Part shown: positions 33,425 to 44,854 of the stretch, one piece after another
Numbering within the stretch: position 1 is the stretch's first letter
How the letters are laid out: each line of letters opens with the position of its first letter
DNA from: Amyloporia xantha
Taxonomy: Eukaryota > Basidiomycota > Agaricomycetes > Polyporales > Adustoporiaceae
Assembly (NCBI GenBank): GCA_036971615.1
Contig: JAYKKR010000012.1
Location: 372,001 to 436,000, forward strand
Direction of reading: 5' to 3'
Length of the DNA: 64,000 nucleotides
The notes under the pieces: generated by a model
Told to the model about the DNA's origin: nothing
The model's input: the letters and a program-made list of their open reading frames with translations, nothing else
Database searches by the model: none
Program-made: the position numbers and the translations under genes

Positions 33425-36400
33425 CTATGGTACGCTAGATCGATCTTGTTTGCCGGACGAGATTTTCACGGCATGAGTGCTATAGAACAATAATTTGAAC
33501 GCCTTTTGGACTCCTGGGTTGTACGTTGACGGCACGGCGAGATAGGTCCCAGGCTGGAGGCTGACTTGCGGCGTAATCACTCCCCCTGTCGCGTCCGAAT
33601 ACGGCCCCGAGGTCGTAACGAGCGCGCTTCCAGAAAGCTTCTGTTGGAAGACAGATATATTGACAGCAGCAGGCGGAGCGGACTGGATGGGTTGGAGGCG
33701 AATCCTTGTGGCCGACGTATACAAAGTTTAGCGAGGCGACTCGATAAACATGATTGTACGGACGCACTTAAGTGAAGTGGCAGATTCAACCTGAATTTCA
33801 TATACGGGATTTTGTGTGTATTTCTTTGAGCTCGGACTTCCGCCTGCAGTTTCAAGTGTCCTGTAAGTGCATCAGTGAAGCTGCCCTGATTAACGAACAC
33901 CATTGCTTGCCATGCATCCCTGACCACTTTGCTGAATAGGCCGGCTCCTTCTTGCGGGATGGGCGTCAGCTCAAAGCGTAATGGACTTTCCACTCGCAAC
34001 TTGAAATCGCCCAGTTGTCCAGGCTCGAAGGAAGACACTATCAGGGTGTAATCTCCGACTAATGGACATCTCATCGGATACTATGATTAGAATGAATGAT
34101 AGGGATATGTACCTGGCAAATCTCGGTGGGCATGCGCATAGCCATAGGTATACGGTCCAGATGTTGCTGCTATTTCATTATGTCCCAGTCTGCCCCAGAG
34201 TCAACTTCATGACGACCCGGGACCTGCAAGGACAACATACTCAGTGACCCTCTCTCCTTGTGACCAGACCAGGGACACGTTCATTGGGGTATGTCGAGGC
34301 CCCTGTACCACGAGCGAGGTAGGAACTTTGAGATTGATCGTTCCGGCAGCACTGGTACTCGGGCCTTGATGTTCATGGATCCTTAGACGGTATTGTGGGT
34401 TGTCCATGAATGATGCATAACTGTAGTTACCCCCGGAAGTCTTGCTACTGAAAGTGCCATCCACCTGGAACAAACGTTATCATGCAAGAACAAGTCGTAA
34501 CGTAGCTTAGATTACCTCTTTGATGTGCAAAGCCTTGGGGCGATCCGTGACCCATGCTATGTCAGTATTGGAATATGCGGTCACAGTGAAGCCGACGTCG
34601 TGGCAGTCGCCGTCGTATGCTGCGATGACATGCAGCACCGTGTCGGAAGGGGTGACTTGCAGTCGTACCTACGACCACTGAGAGTTGTACAGATTATTGG
34701 ACAAAACCAAACTCACGAGGCTATGAAGGCTATTACTGTATTCTCCCTGCGTTGTCGTATTTGAGCACCACATTCACTGAAACCCCTGAGTACATACCTT
34801 CAGAGCCAATGTACTAACATCCAGGGGCAAGCGGCTGGGATCACTTTCACTATTCACAAACAAGGAGATGTATTCTGAAGTACGTCGTGTGTCTGTCATA
34901 TGACGCGTCAAGAGGACCCATACGGCCTGGGTAGACTTAGCGTTCGTTCGAAGTTGAAGTCGGAAAAAAGAAGCTGGTAGGCAGATGGACATGACGTTCG
35001 TATTACAATATAGTCCACGTACCATGGGTCTCTCCATCTTCCGAGGGCGACGTGGGTGATCTCCAAGTGCCATGAAAACGTATCTGGTTTCGGAAGATAC
35101 CCGGATCCCAGCTCAAATACACACCATCAAAGACGCTGCAGACAAGGTCCCATGGCATGGTAAAACTCGCTGAAGGGACGCTGCGTCAGCTCATACGAGC
35201 ATCGTAGTGAGAGGTACACACTCGCCGACTTACTTGCTACCTCCGATGATACGGCCTGATTATTCACGGCATCGCTCGCACTGTCTTCTGCTTCGGGCCG
35301 ATTCCAGGAATCAAGCATTGTTAACTGGCGGTAACCAGCATCATCTTGGACGTCTTGAGATTGAACGGGATAAGAACACCGAAGGACCGAATGAACGAGT
35401 AGACAGGTGCATACCGACAACTGCGTAACAATGGGCAGGGATCAATTTCACAGGAGACCACTCTGTGGTCACCACCCTTTCCCCTGTGCCTACGGTGAGT
35501 AGACAATATCCTTGACCACATATAAATTATTGAGACAGGCGTTACATTCGCACTGTGACTCACCCTTGGTGAATCCATCTAACAGGCGAGCCCATAGCCT
35601 CTCTCGCTGAGGGCTGGCGCTGACATGGGCATAAAATCAATCAATATGCTTCGTGGAATTACTGTACCAACTACCTCTTGAGATCTACATGCTCTGGTAT
35701 CCATCCAGTAAGTGCACTGCAATCACGTTATGGAGAGCAATGAGCGGAGGTTTTACCATATAGTTCTAGTCACTTACTGTAAGTCAATGCACGAATTCCT
35801 ATACACGGTAAAAATCAGAGGCTTCCGAATGGACGATCTACACTCACGACCCTGGAAAATCGTAGCCTCCGAAAAGTTTCATGAACTGAAAAAGACAGAC
35901 ATCATTGAAAAGCCACAGGGTACGTGAAAATAACTGACTGCTTTTCTCTACAAGAGAAGGCCAAATTTGTCGCTTCGAGCCGACGGACACACACATGAGC
36001 GTCCCATCGGAATAGGTTGGTAGTTGGTCATCAATCACTTGTGAAGACACATGAGAATGACGGAAACTATCTTATATGCGACACGTCGACTCACTGATCT
36101 ATCAGTGTCACAAGGAAATATTAAATGGTTAGAAATTCAATATGCCCTTATCAAGAGGACCTTACTCGTCTATATGCTCCGTTGAAAAGGATTCGTAAAT
36201 GATAGATGCCATCGCTAGAGTGATACGGACTTTCGTCCGGAATATGTGGCCGTAGATTCGACAACCCTATCTAATCAATATCCTGAGCACAAGTCAATGA
36301 ATGCCATTCCTAAGAAAAGGTTCTACCTGCGACTGGAAACGGCGGTGATGAGCTACGCAGGCTGCAATAGACGCGCATACTGAACAATCAGTAATGATAT

Positions 36401-37068
36401 GCTGCAAAATATCTTCTGGCAGTAGAGGTGATGACACTGAGGATGTTTGAACTCCATCTATTCGGCGCCATACAGCGGAATTTTGTTGTTGTTCGGGAGA
36501 TAACTTGGGAAGCCTACAGGCTCCGATCGTATGTATATCACAGGTGGCGTGATATAAGACAATAGGAGCCTACCATACGTCATCCGGATTGAACGAACCG
36601 TCGTCCCACAGGGGAACACGAACATTATTGACAAATGATGATCTTCTCAATACATACGACTGCTCTTCTGTACGAGCCAGGCGGTGGGAAGACCATCAGT
36701 ACCAATAGCCATGCGGTGATGATTGGTCACACACGCTCGGAGAAATGATCGGTGGCCACTGGTGCCAAGTCCGGTCTGACAATTTTGATTTTTTCTGCAC
36801 GTTCCAATGCTTTCGCTGCTTCATCTTTACAGGTCCTACGCAACAGAGTATCGTTGCTGGTTTGACCAATATGGAGAAGACCCTCGGCGGCCTTGACATA
36901 TAGGCGAAAGGCCCGATCAAGATCATTGTGTAGCTCGGCCTTGGCGGCCTTCGAATACGTCGCCTGTGCCAAGAAGATGGCTGTGAATAAATGCCACCGA
37001 AAACAAATTATACAAGGTTTGCTTACCTGGGCTTGCTGATACATAGCTTGTGCTTGCTTGGATGTCAT
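33425..37068 (-). CDS. palB: calpain-like cysteine protease PalB/Rim13, two phase breaks
   Basis: About 20 short exons encode roughly 830 aa in the PalB order. An N-terminal MIT domain starts MTSKQAQAMYQQAQATYSKA. The catalytic Cys lies in ITDCSVCASIA and the catalytic His in LIPAHCYAVVD; the usual Asn site appears as LTMLDSW (Asp). Tandem C2-like domains follow (QAVWVLLTRHMTDTRRTSEY; GGNYSYASFMDNPQYRLRIH). PalB/Rim13 works with ESCRT to cleave PacC/Rim101 in alkaline-pH signalling. Most junctions keep phase, but two do not. At 35942-35945 the minus strand has AAAA where AAA would give EKA|FMKLFGGYDFPGS. Between FNGAYRR (GTAAGG donor near 36165) and VIDDQLP the acceptor is one base out. These are assembly errors or early decay. 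The start at 37068 is the first Met of the MIT helix. Confidence 0.88.
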
Positions 37069-37398
37069 CGGGAGAATGCTCTAGGACACCTTCCCGAAAA
37101 CAACAAGTCTATCATGGTCAAAGATTTGGTTAACGCGTGCAATCCAAGACATTCTGGTGAACCTTGCCATTTATGTACGTCCCCGTGGTACTCCAAAATC
37201 GGCGATCGTGCCTAAGTGTAAGAGATGAAACAACGCTGCACAAGTTGCATTTATTCTTCTTTGTGTTAGATGGATGATAACGCACTGCGCATTGGCGCAA
37301 TTGGACAGTTCCTCCAACGATGGCGGTCTCGATGCAAGTACGCCTTCCGAAATCGAGGCAGTGCAAAGCGCGAAGCACATGATTAAGTCACGTGCACG

Positions 37399-37424
37399 AC
37401 GCGTTGACGCGATCTGTTACGCGT
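37399..37424. promoter_or_regulatory. two MCB boxes between palB and the LRR gene
   Basis: ACGCGT occurs at 37399-37404 and 37419-37424, 20 bp apart, within the 642-bp divergent spacer. The site is 331 bp upstream of the palB ATG and 287 bp upstream of the LRR-gene ATG. It could bind an MBF-type factor; the assignment is by motif only. Confidence 0.35.
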
Positions 37425-37710
37425 TACGAGTTGACGACTCGCATCTGACGGCTGATGTCGTATGGACGCAGGACATATAGCAGGGAGTTTCATTGAATCT
37501 AAGTTCAATGTACACTGCCGCGGAGATTTTCACCAGGACAATGTTGGGCATGGCACAATAAATGATTTCCGTGTGCGATCACGTGGTCGTTACTACAATA
37601 AACACCTCTGCTCATTGTTCTCTATGACCCGCTCGCATCCCGTCCGCAGCCAAAATGCCTGCACAAGAGCTGCCAGATGCATATTTCCCGCCGCCACCAC
37701 CGTCTAAACG

Positions 37711-39420
37711 ATGCTCTCGGACCTCAGATTCTCCTGGGACCGCGCCTCCAGACCACCAGAGCCTCTCACGATCTTCGTACCTCCAACCGAGCACCCCATA
37801 GAACCCTCACGGTTCTCTCCTGAAACCCCTCCTGCGCCGTCTAGAACTCACTCGATGTGGACGAATACTGCGACAGCCAAGGAGTCCGCGAGAGACGTGG
37901 AGGCAGCTACCACGGCCTCCCCGCGTTTGCGCGACCGCTTCACCAAGTTCTTCTTCGACATGCGCACCCTGGGACGTGACCGCGAGCCAGAACTTGTTTC
38001 CATCCAGCCTCCACAGCTCGCAGAGTGGCCCCCGCTGCATATCGAGAAGCGCACGGCTCAGTGCTGCGAGCACTGCCGACGGCGGCAAAAGAAGCGGAAG
38101 CGGGACCGCATCCTCTTTGCAGTCCTGGTTATCATTCTTGTTTACCTCCTGGCAAACGTCATAGCACTCAACTCCCGTACATTTGGCTCTTCCTCTACGA
38201 CTGCTTCAAGCACAACCTCGACTGCGTCGGCATCGTCGCTGTCTGCTGACCAGCAGCTGTGTCTCGCGGAATACGACATCAACGCGCCCGCAAACGCGTC
38301 CTTCTACCCATGCCCGACTTGCTTTCCTGTACTGCAGAGCGTTCCGTCCAGCTTCTCAGCCGCCCACACGCAGGACGCACAGCAGATCGCGAACGCACTG
38401 CAGTTCTGTGCGCTCCGCACTATGTTTGACGACATGAACGAGGACGGGCAGAGTGACTTGGCAACGGGTGGCTGGGTGCAGAATGTGTTGTTCTGTTCAT
38501 GGAGCGGTGTGCAGTGTGATGGTAGTGGCCGAGTATCATCGCTGTAAGTTCCGCCCTCCATTTTATAATTGTAAATACACTTATAATCGCAACTTCTCAG
38601 TCAACTCACCTTCCCTGGGGTACCGGCAACTTTACCTAGCGAGATCGATGGCTTGACCAGTCTACAGACCCTAGAGGTCATCGGCAATTCGAACTTACCA
38701 GGTAAACCAGACCTCTAGCTTGGATTTGCGCTTTGAAGTTTAATGATTTCTCGTGCAGCCGGCTCTCTGCCTGCATCCTTCACCAACTTGACCTCCCTTG
38801 CGACCCTCGAGCTTCAGTCCACGGCGATCACCGCTTTCCCGGATGCTCTATTCTCTTCACTCAAGAACGTCACGACCCTCTCACTCGTCAAGAACACGCA
38901 GATGGGCTCGAGTCTCCCGTCGAGCTTGGCGAATTTGCCACTGCAGAACTTGTGAGTCGTCAATGATGCGATCTTCTCCCCCATTCCTGATCTATGTCTC
39001 GTTCAGGATCGTCACCAACCAACCGCTCAGCAACCCTCTCGCTACACTTGTCAACAGCTCTTCGCTCCGGTCGTCCTTGAAGCTCCTGTAAGTCTCAGCT
39101 CCTCATAATTTCTGTCCGTCTCACATAATTAACCACTCACGCCTTCTAGTGACCTGTCGTCGACGAACATGACGGGAACAATCCCTGCCAGTATCTCTTC
39201 GCTCACCTCCCTCGTGGAGCTGCACCTCGACGACAACAACCTGGCAGACCCGCTGCCGAGCACATTTCCGTCCAAGCTGGAAATACTGACGCTCGCGAAC
39301 AACACGGAACTAAGCGGCACGGTGACGGGGAGCTTCTGTGCACTCAGCGGGCTTCAAGAATGCGATGTTTCCGGCACAAAACTGCAAGCTGCGGGCAGCT
39401 GCAGTGTGTGCAAGTTCTAA
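37711..39420 (+). CDS. membrane-anchored leucine-rich repeat protein, no kinase
   Basis: Five exons (37711-38543, 38601-38701, 38759-38951, 39007-39087, 39150-39420) keep phase and give 492 aa. A Pro-rich cytosolic N-terminus contains CCEHCRRRQKKRKRDR, then one membrane span (ILFAVLVIILVYLLANVIAL, about residues 133-152). Positive charges before the span suggest type II topology with the LRR domain outside. A Ser/Thr-rich stalk follows, then a cap-like region (WVQNVLFCSWSGVQCDGSGR) resembling plant LRRNT domains, then repeats of the LPASFTNLTSLATLELQST type, and a final Cys-rich cap (CALSGLQECDVSGTKLQ to SCSVCKF). Plant-type LRR proteins without kinase domains occur in Agaricomycetes with unknown roles. 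The ATG at 37711 is preceded by an in-frame stop; another ATG at 37654 opens a different short frame. Confidence 0.85.
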
Positions 39421-39752
39421 CGACGATTGGTTTCATGATTATTTATTCGAAGCTGATGGATTGGAACGAAGCTGTAGCATTAGTCGCTCCGTTTGAATTG
39501 TCTGATATACTGTATTCCTTGCTTCTTGTTTCACGTGTATTGTTATCGGTGTCAGTTTCTACTCCGGACCTGCAGTTTACCTTGGATCTTTTTGTGATGA
39601 ATATACATATCTGTATCCTCACTCTAACCGAAGACTTAAGAAGTAGTGGCACACAACGTCATTGCGCAAAATTATTGACAGGCATAAGAAAGTCCAACTA
39701 ACAAATGCCGTCGCGAACGGTATCTACAAATATCCCGACTAGTCCACCTCGC

Positions 39753-40728
39753 TCAGTAGCCAGCAGCTCCAGGTGCAGCATCTCCCTCCCTTTTGAGACG
39801 CAGCAGCACCTCCTTGAAGCGAGTGAGATCTGTCGTGCCCGGACCAGCTCGCGCGATGGTCTTGCTCTGAGAGTTTTGCAACTCGACGAGGTCGCAGATG
39901 CGCTGCCACGTCGTCCCATCAGAGAGCGACTCGTTGAGTTTTGCGAGGAACTCTTCCTCGTGCTCCCTGCCAGTCACACGGGCTTGATTGTCAGCGCAGC
40001 CAGCAGAAAATGTGGGCGCATACGCACTTGTTCTCGCGGATATTCCGCTCCTTCTTGCCTGCATATTCCTCATAGAAGTGGTCGATCGCGCGTTCCGCCT
40101 TCGAGACGGTCTCCTCACGCTTTGCCTTCGAGGCCTCGTCCCGGGCCTTGATTTCTGCGGCTTGCCTCTCACGCCATTCTCTAAGAGTCCATCATCATCA
40201 GCATGTATCTGGAGGGGTGCAGCTATATCGCGTACTTGATAACCTCGGGCTCATCCTCCTCGACCGTGTGGTTGAGAACGGACAAAGCAGACGACTGCGG
40301 CTTGGGAGCAAATGTAGGCGTTGAGCCGAATGTCGGTTGGCTCACTGGTGGTGACTACGCCGACGGACAGGCCTAATGAGCTGTATAAATGGAGGCAGTG
40401 CATGTCGGACACGCACCGTGGGCACCTCAATGTCTGGGAACTCATTCTCGAACTTTTCAATCTCGTCGTCACCCGTCACCTTCACCTCCGTCGTCTGCTG
40501 CCGTGGTGGACTAGTAAAGTCGTCGAACGAGAAACTCGAGGTCTGCGCAGGCGCTGCGAAGGATGGTGCGGGGATGTCACCCTCGCCGTCTAGTGAGATG
40601 TCCGGGAAGGCAGAGGCGGCGCGGTCAAAGTCGATGTCACCGCCAGCGGTCGCATATGAGCCCCCAGTAGGTGTACCAGTGAACTCTTCGCCCAGCAGCT
40701 CACTTTCGCGTGCGAGGAAGTCTGTCAT
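39753..40728 (-). CDS. CLC1: clathrin light chain
   Basis: Four exons (40417-40728, 40236-40354, 40028-40180, 39753-39966) keep phase and give 265 aa, in the usual range. The N-terminus MTDFLARESELLGEEF is followed by an acidic, low-complexity region with EKFENEFPDIEVP, the conserved EDEPEVIKEWRERQ heavy-chain binding start, a long basic helix (EIKARDEASKAKREETVSKA) and the C-terminal EFLAKLNESLSDGTTWQRI. Clathrin light chain binds heavy-chain triskelia and regulates coat assembly and Hip1R/Sla2 interaction at endocytic sites and the TGN. Its neighbours ERD2, a cargo lectin and COPI zeta are also traffic genes. Confidence 0.96.
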
Positions 40729-40959
40729 CGTTGTAGAATGCTGGCGACACCGCGCCCGCAACCCACGACATTAAGCTCGTATATGCCTATATTTGGGACT
40801 TGTATTATAGCATATCAAATTGTCAATTCCGTAGGGCTAGTATTCGCGTAAATTTCACTGGGTTCACGACACACGGACTTTCTTCTTGTGCATCCATATG
40901 GTACAACACACTCAATTGTTTCCGTCATTTTCTAGAATACAGCTAATATACAGCCCGAA

Positions 40960-42448
40960 TCAGTAAGATTGGGAACGACCACGGACGTAGCCAACACTCC
41001 TTTCGTCCTTCCTTGCCCCCGGATTCAACGCAAACTGAGTTTTGCGCGACGGGCTTCTCTCCGGGAGGGGGCGCACTGGCTCTGACGGAGGGGGCGACGG
41101 CGTCGGAGAAGGCATGCCCATCCTCACTGGTCTCTTATGTTGCTGCTCCATACTCGCCTGTCGCCTTCTCTCGACAGCTGTATCGACCGCGCTCTTCAAC
41201 GGCCCGCCATCCATGAGCTGGCTTTCGATGATCATGCATTCCAGTTCCTCGGAGAGACGGTCCATGATCTCATCCGCGGGATCCTCGCATGGTGGCACAA
41301 ACATGAACGTCGCCGTCGTGGGCTTCGTGCCGGACCGTGGGCCGTGAACGGAGTGCAGCTCAGTATGTATCTGGGAGGAGACTACAGCACGCTGTCAGTG
41401 GCTGAAGTAAGACCAGGTCGATATGCAGGAAGACTCACCCTCGCGGTCCATTAGCTTTGATAGCACTCCGACCTTGTCGAGCTCCCCCAGCAGCCTTGTG
41501 GGATCGGCGTCGACGTCCGTGGGCGAGAATAACACAGGCGCCACCCGAGAAAGCGCGACAGACAAGAACATGAAGAATGAGTGCAAGAAACGGATGTGTT
41601 GATATGCAACCCGTTTCGGCCAGAGAATGGAGAAGACGCTCGCATGGCTCGGTGACCCCGGGTCAGAGAAGATGGCTGAGGATACAGATGAGCTGGAGGG
41701 AGCAGAAGGTGATGGGCTCATTATTAAACCGAGTTCATACGCAAAGACTGCGGCAAACAGCAGATAGCGCCACTGGAGACAGGCAAGTTCGTGAGCTGGC
41801 ATGTCCTACATTGTTTCGCCTAGCACTCACGAAAGCCACATAACTTGGTCTGCCCACAGCAGACACCAGTAGCAGAAAGCAGGCAGCAACGACATGGAAC
41901 CCAATTGACTGCATTAGTCCGTGACGAACATATTCCCGGAGAGTAGTACATTGCGCCCAATTTAGGGCCTCAGGACCGAACCTGCCATACAGGGTCAGTA
42001 TGACACTAATACAAATAATCTACGTAGAAGCCAACCTGTCATATGCAAAACGCGTCACCGGGTTCTTCAGTGCGTTGAACGCATCACGTACTTCGATGAA
42101 CAACGCCTCGCCTTGCTGCCCCACGCGGTCGGGATGATTCTTCCGCGCGAACTGCCTGAAGGCGAGCTTGAGTGTGTTCTCGTCGGCTGTTGGGTCCACA
42201 CCTAACAGCTCGTAGTAATTGGGAGCCATCGAGGCCGCAGTATCATAGAAGTTGTACAACAGATAGCTTATGACAGTGAAAGCGTAGACATAGCGGTAGT
42301 GGCGTAGGTATAAGGGAGTGTTCGGCGCTGGGACGGGGCGGTGCAGGACATCTCGGTAGAACCTGTGCAAGAAGGGAAGAAGCTTGCGAGTGATTAAATC
42401 CGGGAGGTATGACCAGCCTGCGAAAGAGAGAAGAGCCGACAGCATCAC
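40960..42448 (-). CDS. membrane-anchored J-domain (DnaJ/Hsp40) protein
   Basis: Four exons (42036-42448, 41831-41981, 41439-41772, 40960-41381) keep phase and give 439 aa. An N-terminal hydrophobic region (YVYAFTVISYLLYNFY) precedes the J-domain: NYYELLGVDPTADENTLKLA, the HPD motif in RKNHPDRVG, and FNALKNPVTRFAYDRFGPEA across the first intron. Two further membrane segments follow (GFHVVAACFLLLVSAVG and YLLFAAVFAYELGLIM), then a helical domain and a Pro/Ser-rich tail (SPTPSPPPSEPV). It probably recruits Hsp70 to the ER or another membrane. The family resembles uncharacterised fungal membrane DnaJ proteins. In the last intron, the acceptor CTGTAG (41382-41387) was chosen because it is the one that keeps phase. 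Confidence 0.9.
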
Positions 42449-42475
42449 GCCGGACGTGCGGGCCTAGAGATTTTA

Positions 42476-43578
42476 AGTCTGAAGGATCACTTAATCAGAA
42501 CTAGGGCTATTTGCAGCATGACTGAGATAATGGATTGTGGACGCTCAGCATGGCATTTAGACTCGTTTCGCATTTTGATCTTTCCTCAGAGTCATTCTCG
42601 TCTACGTAGGCTTGGCCTCATGGACGTGGGCGCACCGCCCTGCCCTCCACCCTCACACGGACAGAAGAGAGTCGATCAAGGGCCCTTTGTAGACCCGGTC
42701 TTTGCTCGCAGGCCTTAGAACTTGGAGCCACGCGAGCCAACAAGAGAATCATCACAATATAAACATAATGTATGTCCGGCCTCAAGGCGTGCCATGACTA
42801 TCTCGTGACATTGCACGTCGGGTTTCGAAGAGAAACGGTGTGCACTTACCTGAGAGTATGGGACTGGCATGCAACCTATTGATGTGAGTCTTCCAGGTGT
42901 GCAGGCCTATATGTGCAAGTCTGAAAAATCATTTGATCAGAATAGGGTTATTTGTGGCACGACTGAAAAGATGGATTGTGGACGCTCAGCATGGGATTAA
43001 GACCCATTTCGCATTGTGATCTCCTTCCTCCAGCAACAATAAGACACGTCGGCTCCGTAATGGCATCCACACCTGCCACGTATACGCACAGAACCACGCG
43101 CCTGAGCATGGATCTTTAGCCCAGACGTTTATAGCTGTGCGCTCCACCAAATGGGAAATAATATACCGTCCATGAAAGAACCACATCTAGAGACCGCCTT
43201 CCGCAGAGTGATTCTCGTCTGCGTAGGCTTGGCTTCTTGGACGCGAGCACACCGCCCTACCCTCCACCCTCACACGGACAGAGAAGAGCGGATCAGGGGC
43301 CCTTTGTAGACTCGGCCTTTGCTCGCAGGCCTTGGAACTTGAAGCCGCGCGAGCCAATAAGAGAGTCATTAACATGATGTATGTCCGGCCTTAAGGCGTG
43401 CCACGACTATCTCGTGAAATGGCACGTCGGGTTTCGAACACTTCTGGGGGTTCAGATGCCGGGAGCTGGGACGCGCATCTCGCCGCTGGAGTCGACCCTT
43501 TTACTTGGACATCTTCGCGACCAGCCAGGAAGAGTAATAGTGTACACTTACCTGAGATTATGGGACTAGCATGAAACC
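42476..43578. repeat. diverged tandem segmental duplication
   Basis: Copy A (about 42476-42878) and copy B (about 42918-43578) share long stretches in the same order: GGATTGTGGACGCTCAGCAT, GCCCTTTGTAGAC, GCTCGCAGGCCTT, ATGTATGTCCGGCCT and CTTACCTGAGA. Copy B carries two extra segments, about 43033-43190 and 43440-43540, absent from A. Matching parts differ at many sites, so the duplication is not recent. Short minus-strand frames exist in both copies but none is convincing; the unit may be a decayed gene or promoter fragment. Confidence 0.7.
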
Positions 43579-43834
43579 GAGTACTTTTTCACAGAATGCA
43601 AGCTGGGAGAATGTGTTGTTGGGTAATGAAAGGAACTTGGGAGCTGCAGGCGCTTGTGCCGACTTGTGAAGCAGGTACTGTAAGTTACCGTAAGTAAGAT
43701 AGTAAATAAATAATCAAATAAACACGTTCTCACGACGCTCGTTTCACGTGGCGAGCGAATTCATTCCACTGAACGCACACAGCTGTGCAGTCCTCCACGT
43801 ACACATTCTGCCTGCAGTCCTCATCGTATCCACA

Positions 43835-44854
43835 ATGAATATCTTTCGGTTTTTAGGTGCGAGCTGTTGCTCTCATGAACTCCTCGGATGGCTGACGCGA
43901 CACGGCTCGTGCGTGCATTGCACAGGGGACATGTCCCATTTGGCGTCCATCTTAATTCTGCTGCACAAGATTCAAACGACGCGATCATGTCGAGGTGAGT
44001 CCCTGGGTCGAAGGCGGTAGTGCATCTTGGGCTGCTGGGTGCAAAGGATGTGAACATTGACTTCTTCAACTGCGACTCCACTTCCTTAGGCATATCCTTC
44101 AAGACTCAGGTACTCTACGTCACGGTGTTCGTGACGCGCTACCTGGACCTCCTCTACGACTGGGTGTCGCTATACAATTTCACAATGAAGGTCTTCTTCA
44201 TTGCAAGCAGCTGTTACATTCTCTACCTGATGAAAATGAAGTACCGGTGAGTGCAATCGTCCGCTTGCTCGGCTGCCCGGCTGAATGTGACCCTTGCAAT
44301 GTTCAGACCAACCAATGACCCCTCGATTGACACTTTCCGCGTGGAGTATCTCGTCGGGCCATGTGTCATTCTCGCGCTCCTCTTCCACTACAAGTTCAAC
44401 GTCACCGAGATCCTGTGGTCGTTCTCCATATTCCTGGAGTCCGTCGCTATCTTACCGCAGCTTTTTATGCTGCAGCGCACGGGCGAGGCGGAGACCATCA
44501 CGACGCATTACTTGGCTGCCCTCGGCGCATACAGAGCCTTCTATATCCCCAACTGGATATACCGGTGCGTGGCAGCATTCTCGTTTGATATCTCATCTCA
44601 TACTGTCTCCCCGCGCACAGATACTGGACAGAGGACGTGGTGGACCCAATTGCCGTTACCTCCGGAATTGTCCAAACGGCCCTCTACTTGGACTTCTTCT
44701 ACGTGTATTTCACAAAGTACGTCATGTGCTGCGTATGTTCATTCACTTGCTGACGTGTCTGATTCGCGCCCGTTACTGTCTCATGTCACCTCGCATTCAT
44801 TTTGTGCTATTTTGTAGAGTCCTACAAGGACAGAAGTTCGAACTGCCTGCATGA
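43835..44854 (+). CDS. ERD2: ER lumen protein-retaining receptor (KDEL/HDEL receptor)
   Basis: Six exons (43835-43856, 43926-43994, 44090-44246, 44307-44564, 44621-44716, 44818-44854) give 212 aa, the family length. The protein starts [20 protein letters not shown] and includes the ERD2 signature [20 protein letters not shown], then [40 protein letters not shown] and [20 protein letters not shown], ending in a cytosolic KFELPA tail. It is a seven-helix protein that returns HDEL-tagged ER residents from the Golgi in COPI vesicles. COPI zeta lies 11 kb away. A 22-nt first exon holds only eight codons. Confidence 0.97.

Noticed and set aside
35844..36050. Uninterrupted frame across the palB exon junction, read as no intron
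   Set aside because: The extra 18 or so residues (SSQLFSRTLWLFNDVCLFQ) have no place in the family and contain a GTCAGT donor and a TTTTTCAG acceptor, so an intron plus a 1-nt error is more likely.
37612..37706. Upstream ATG at 37654 (MPAQELPDAYFPPPPPSK) as the start of the LRR gene
   Set aside because: It is in a different frame that stops at about 37800, and no splice joins it to the LRR frame; the ATG at 37711 opens the long exon directly.
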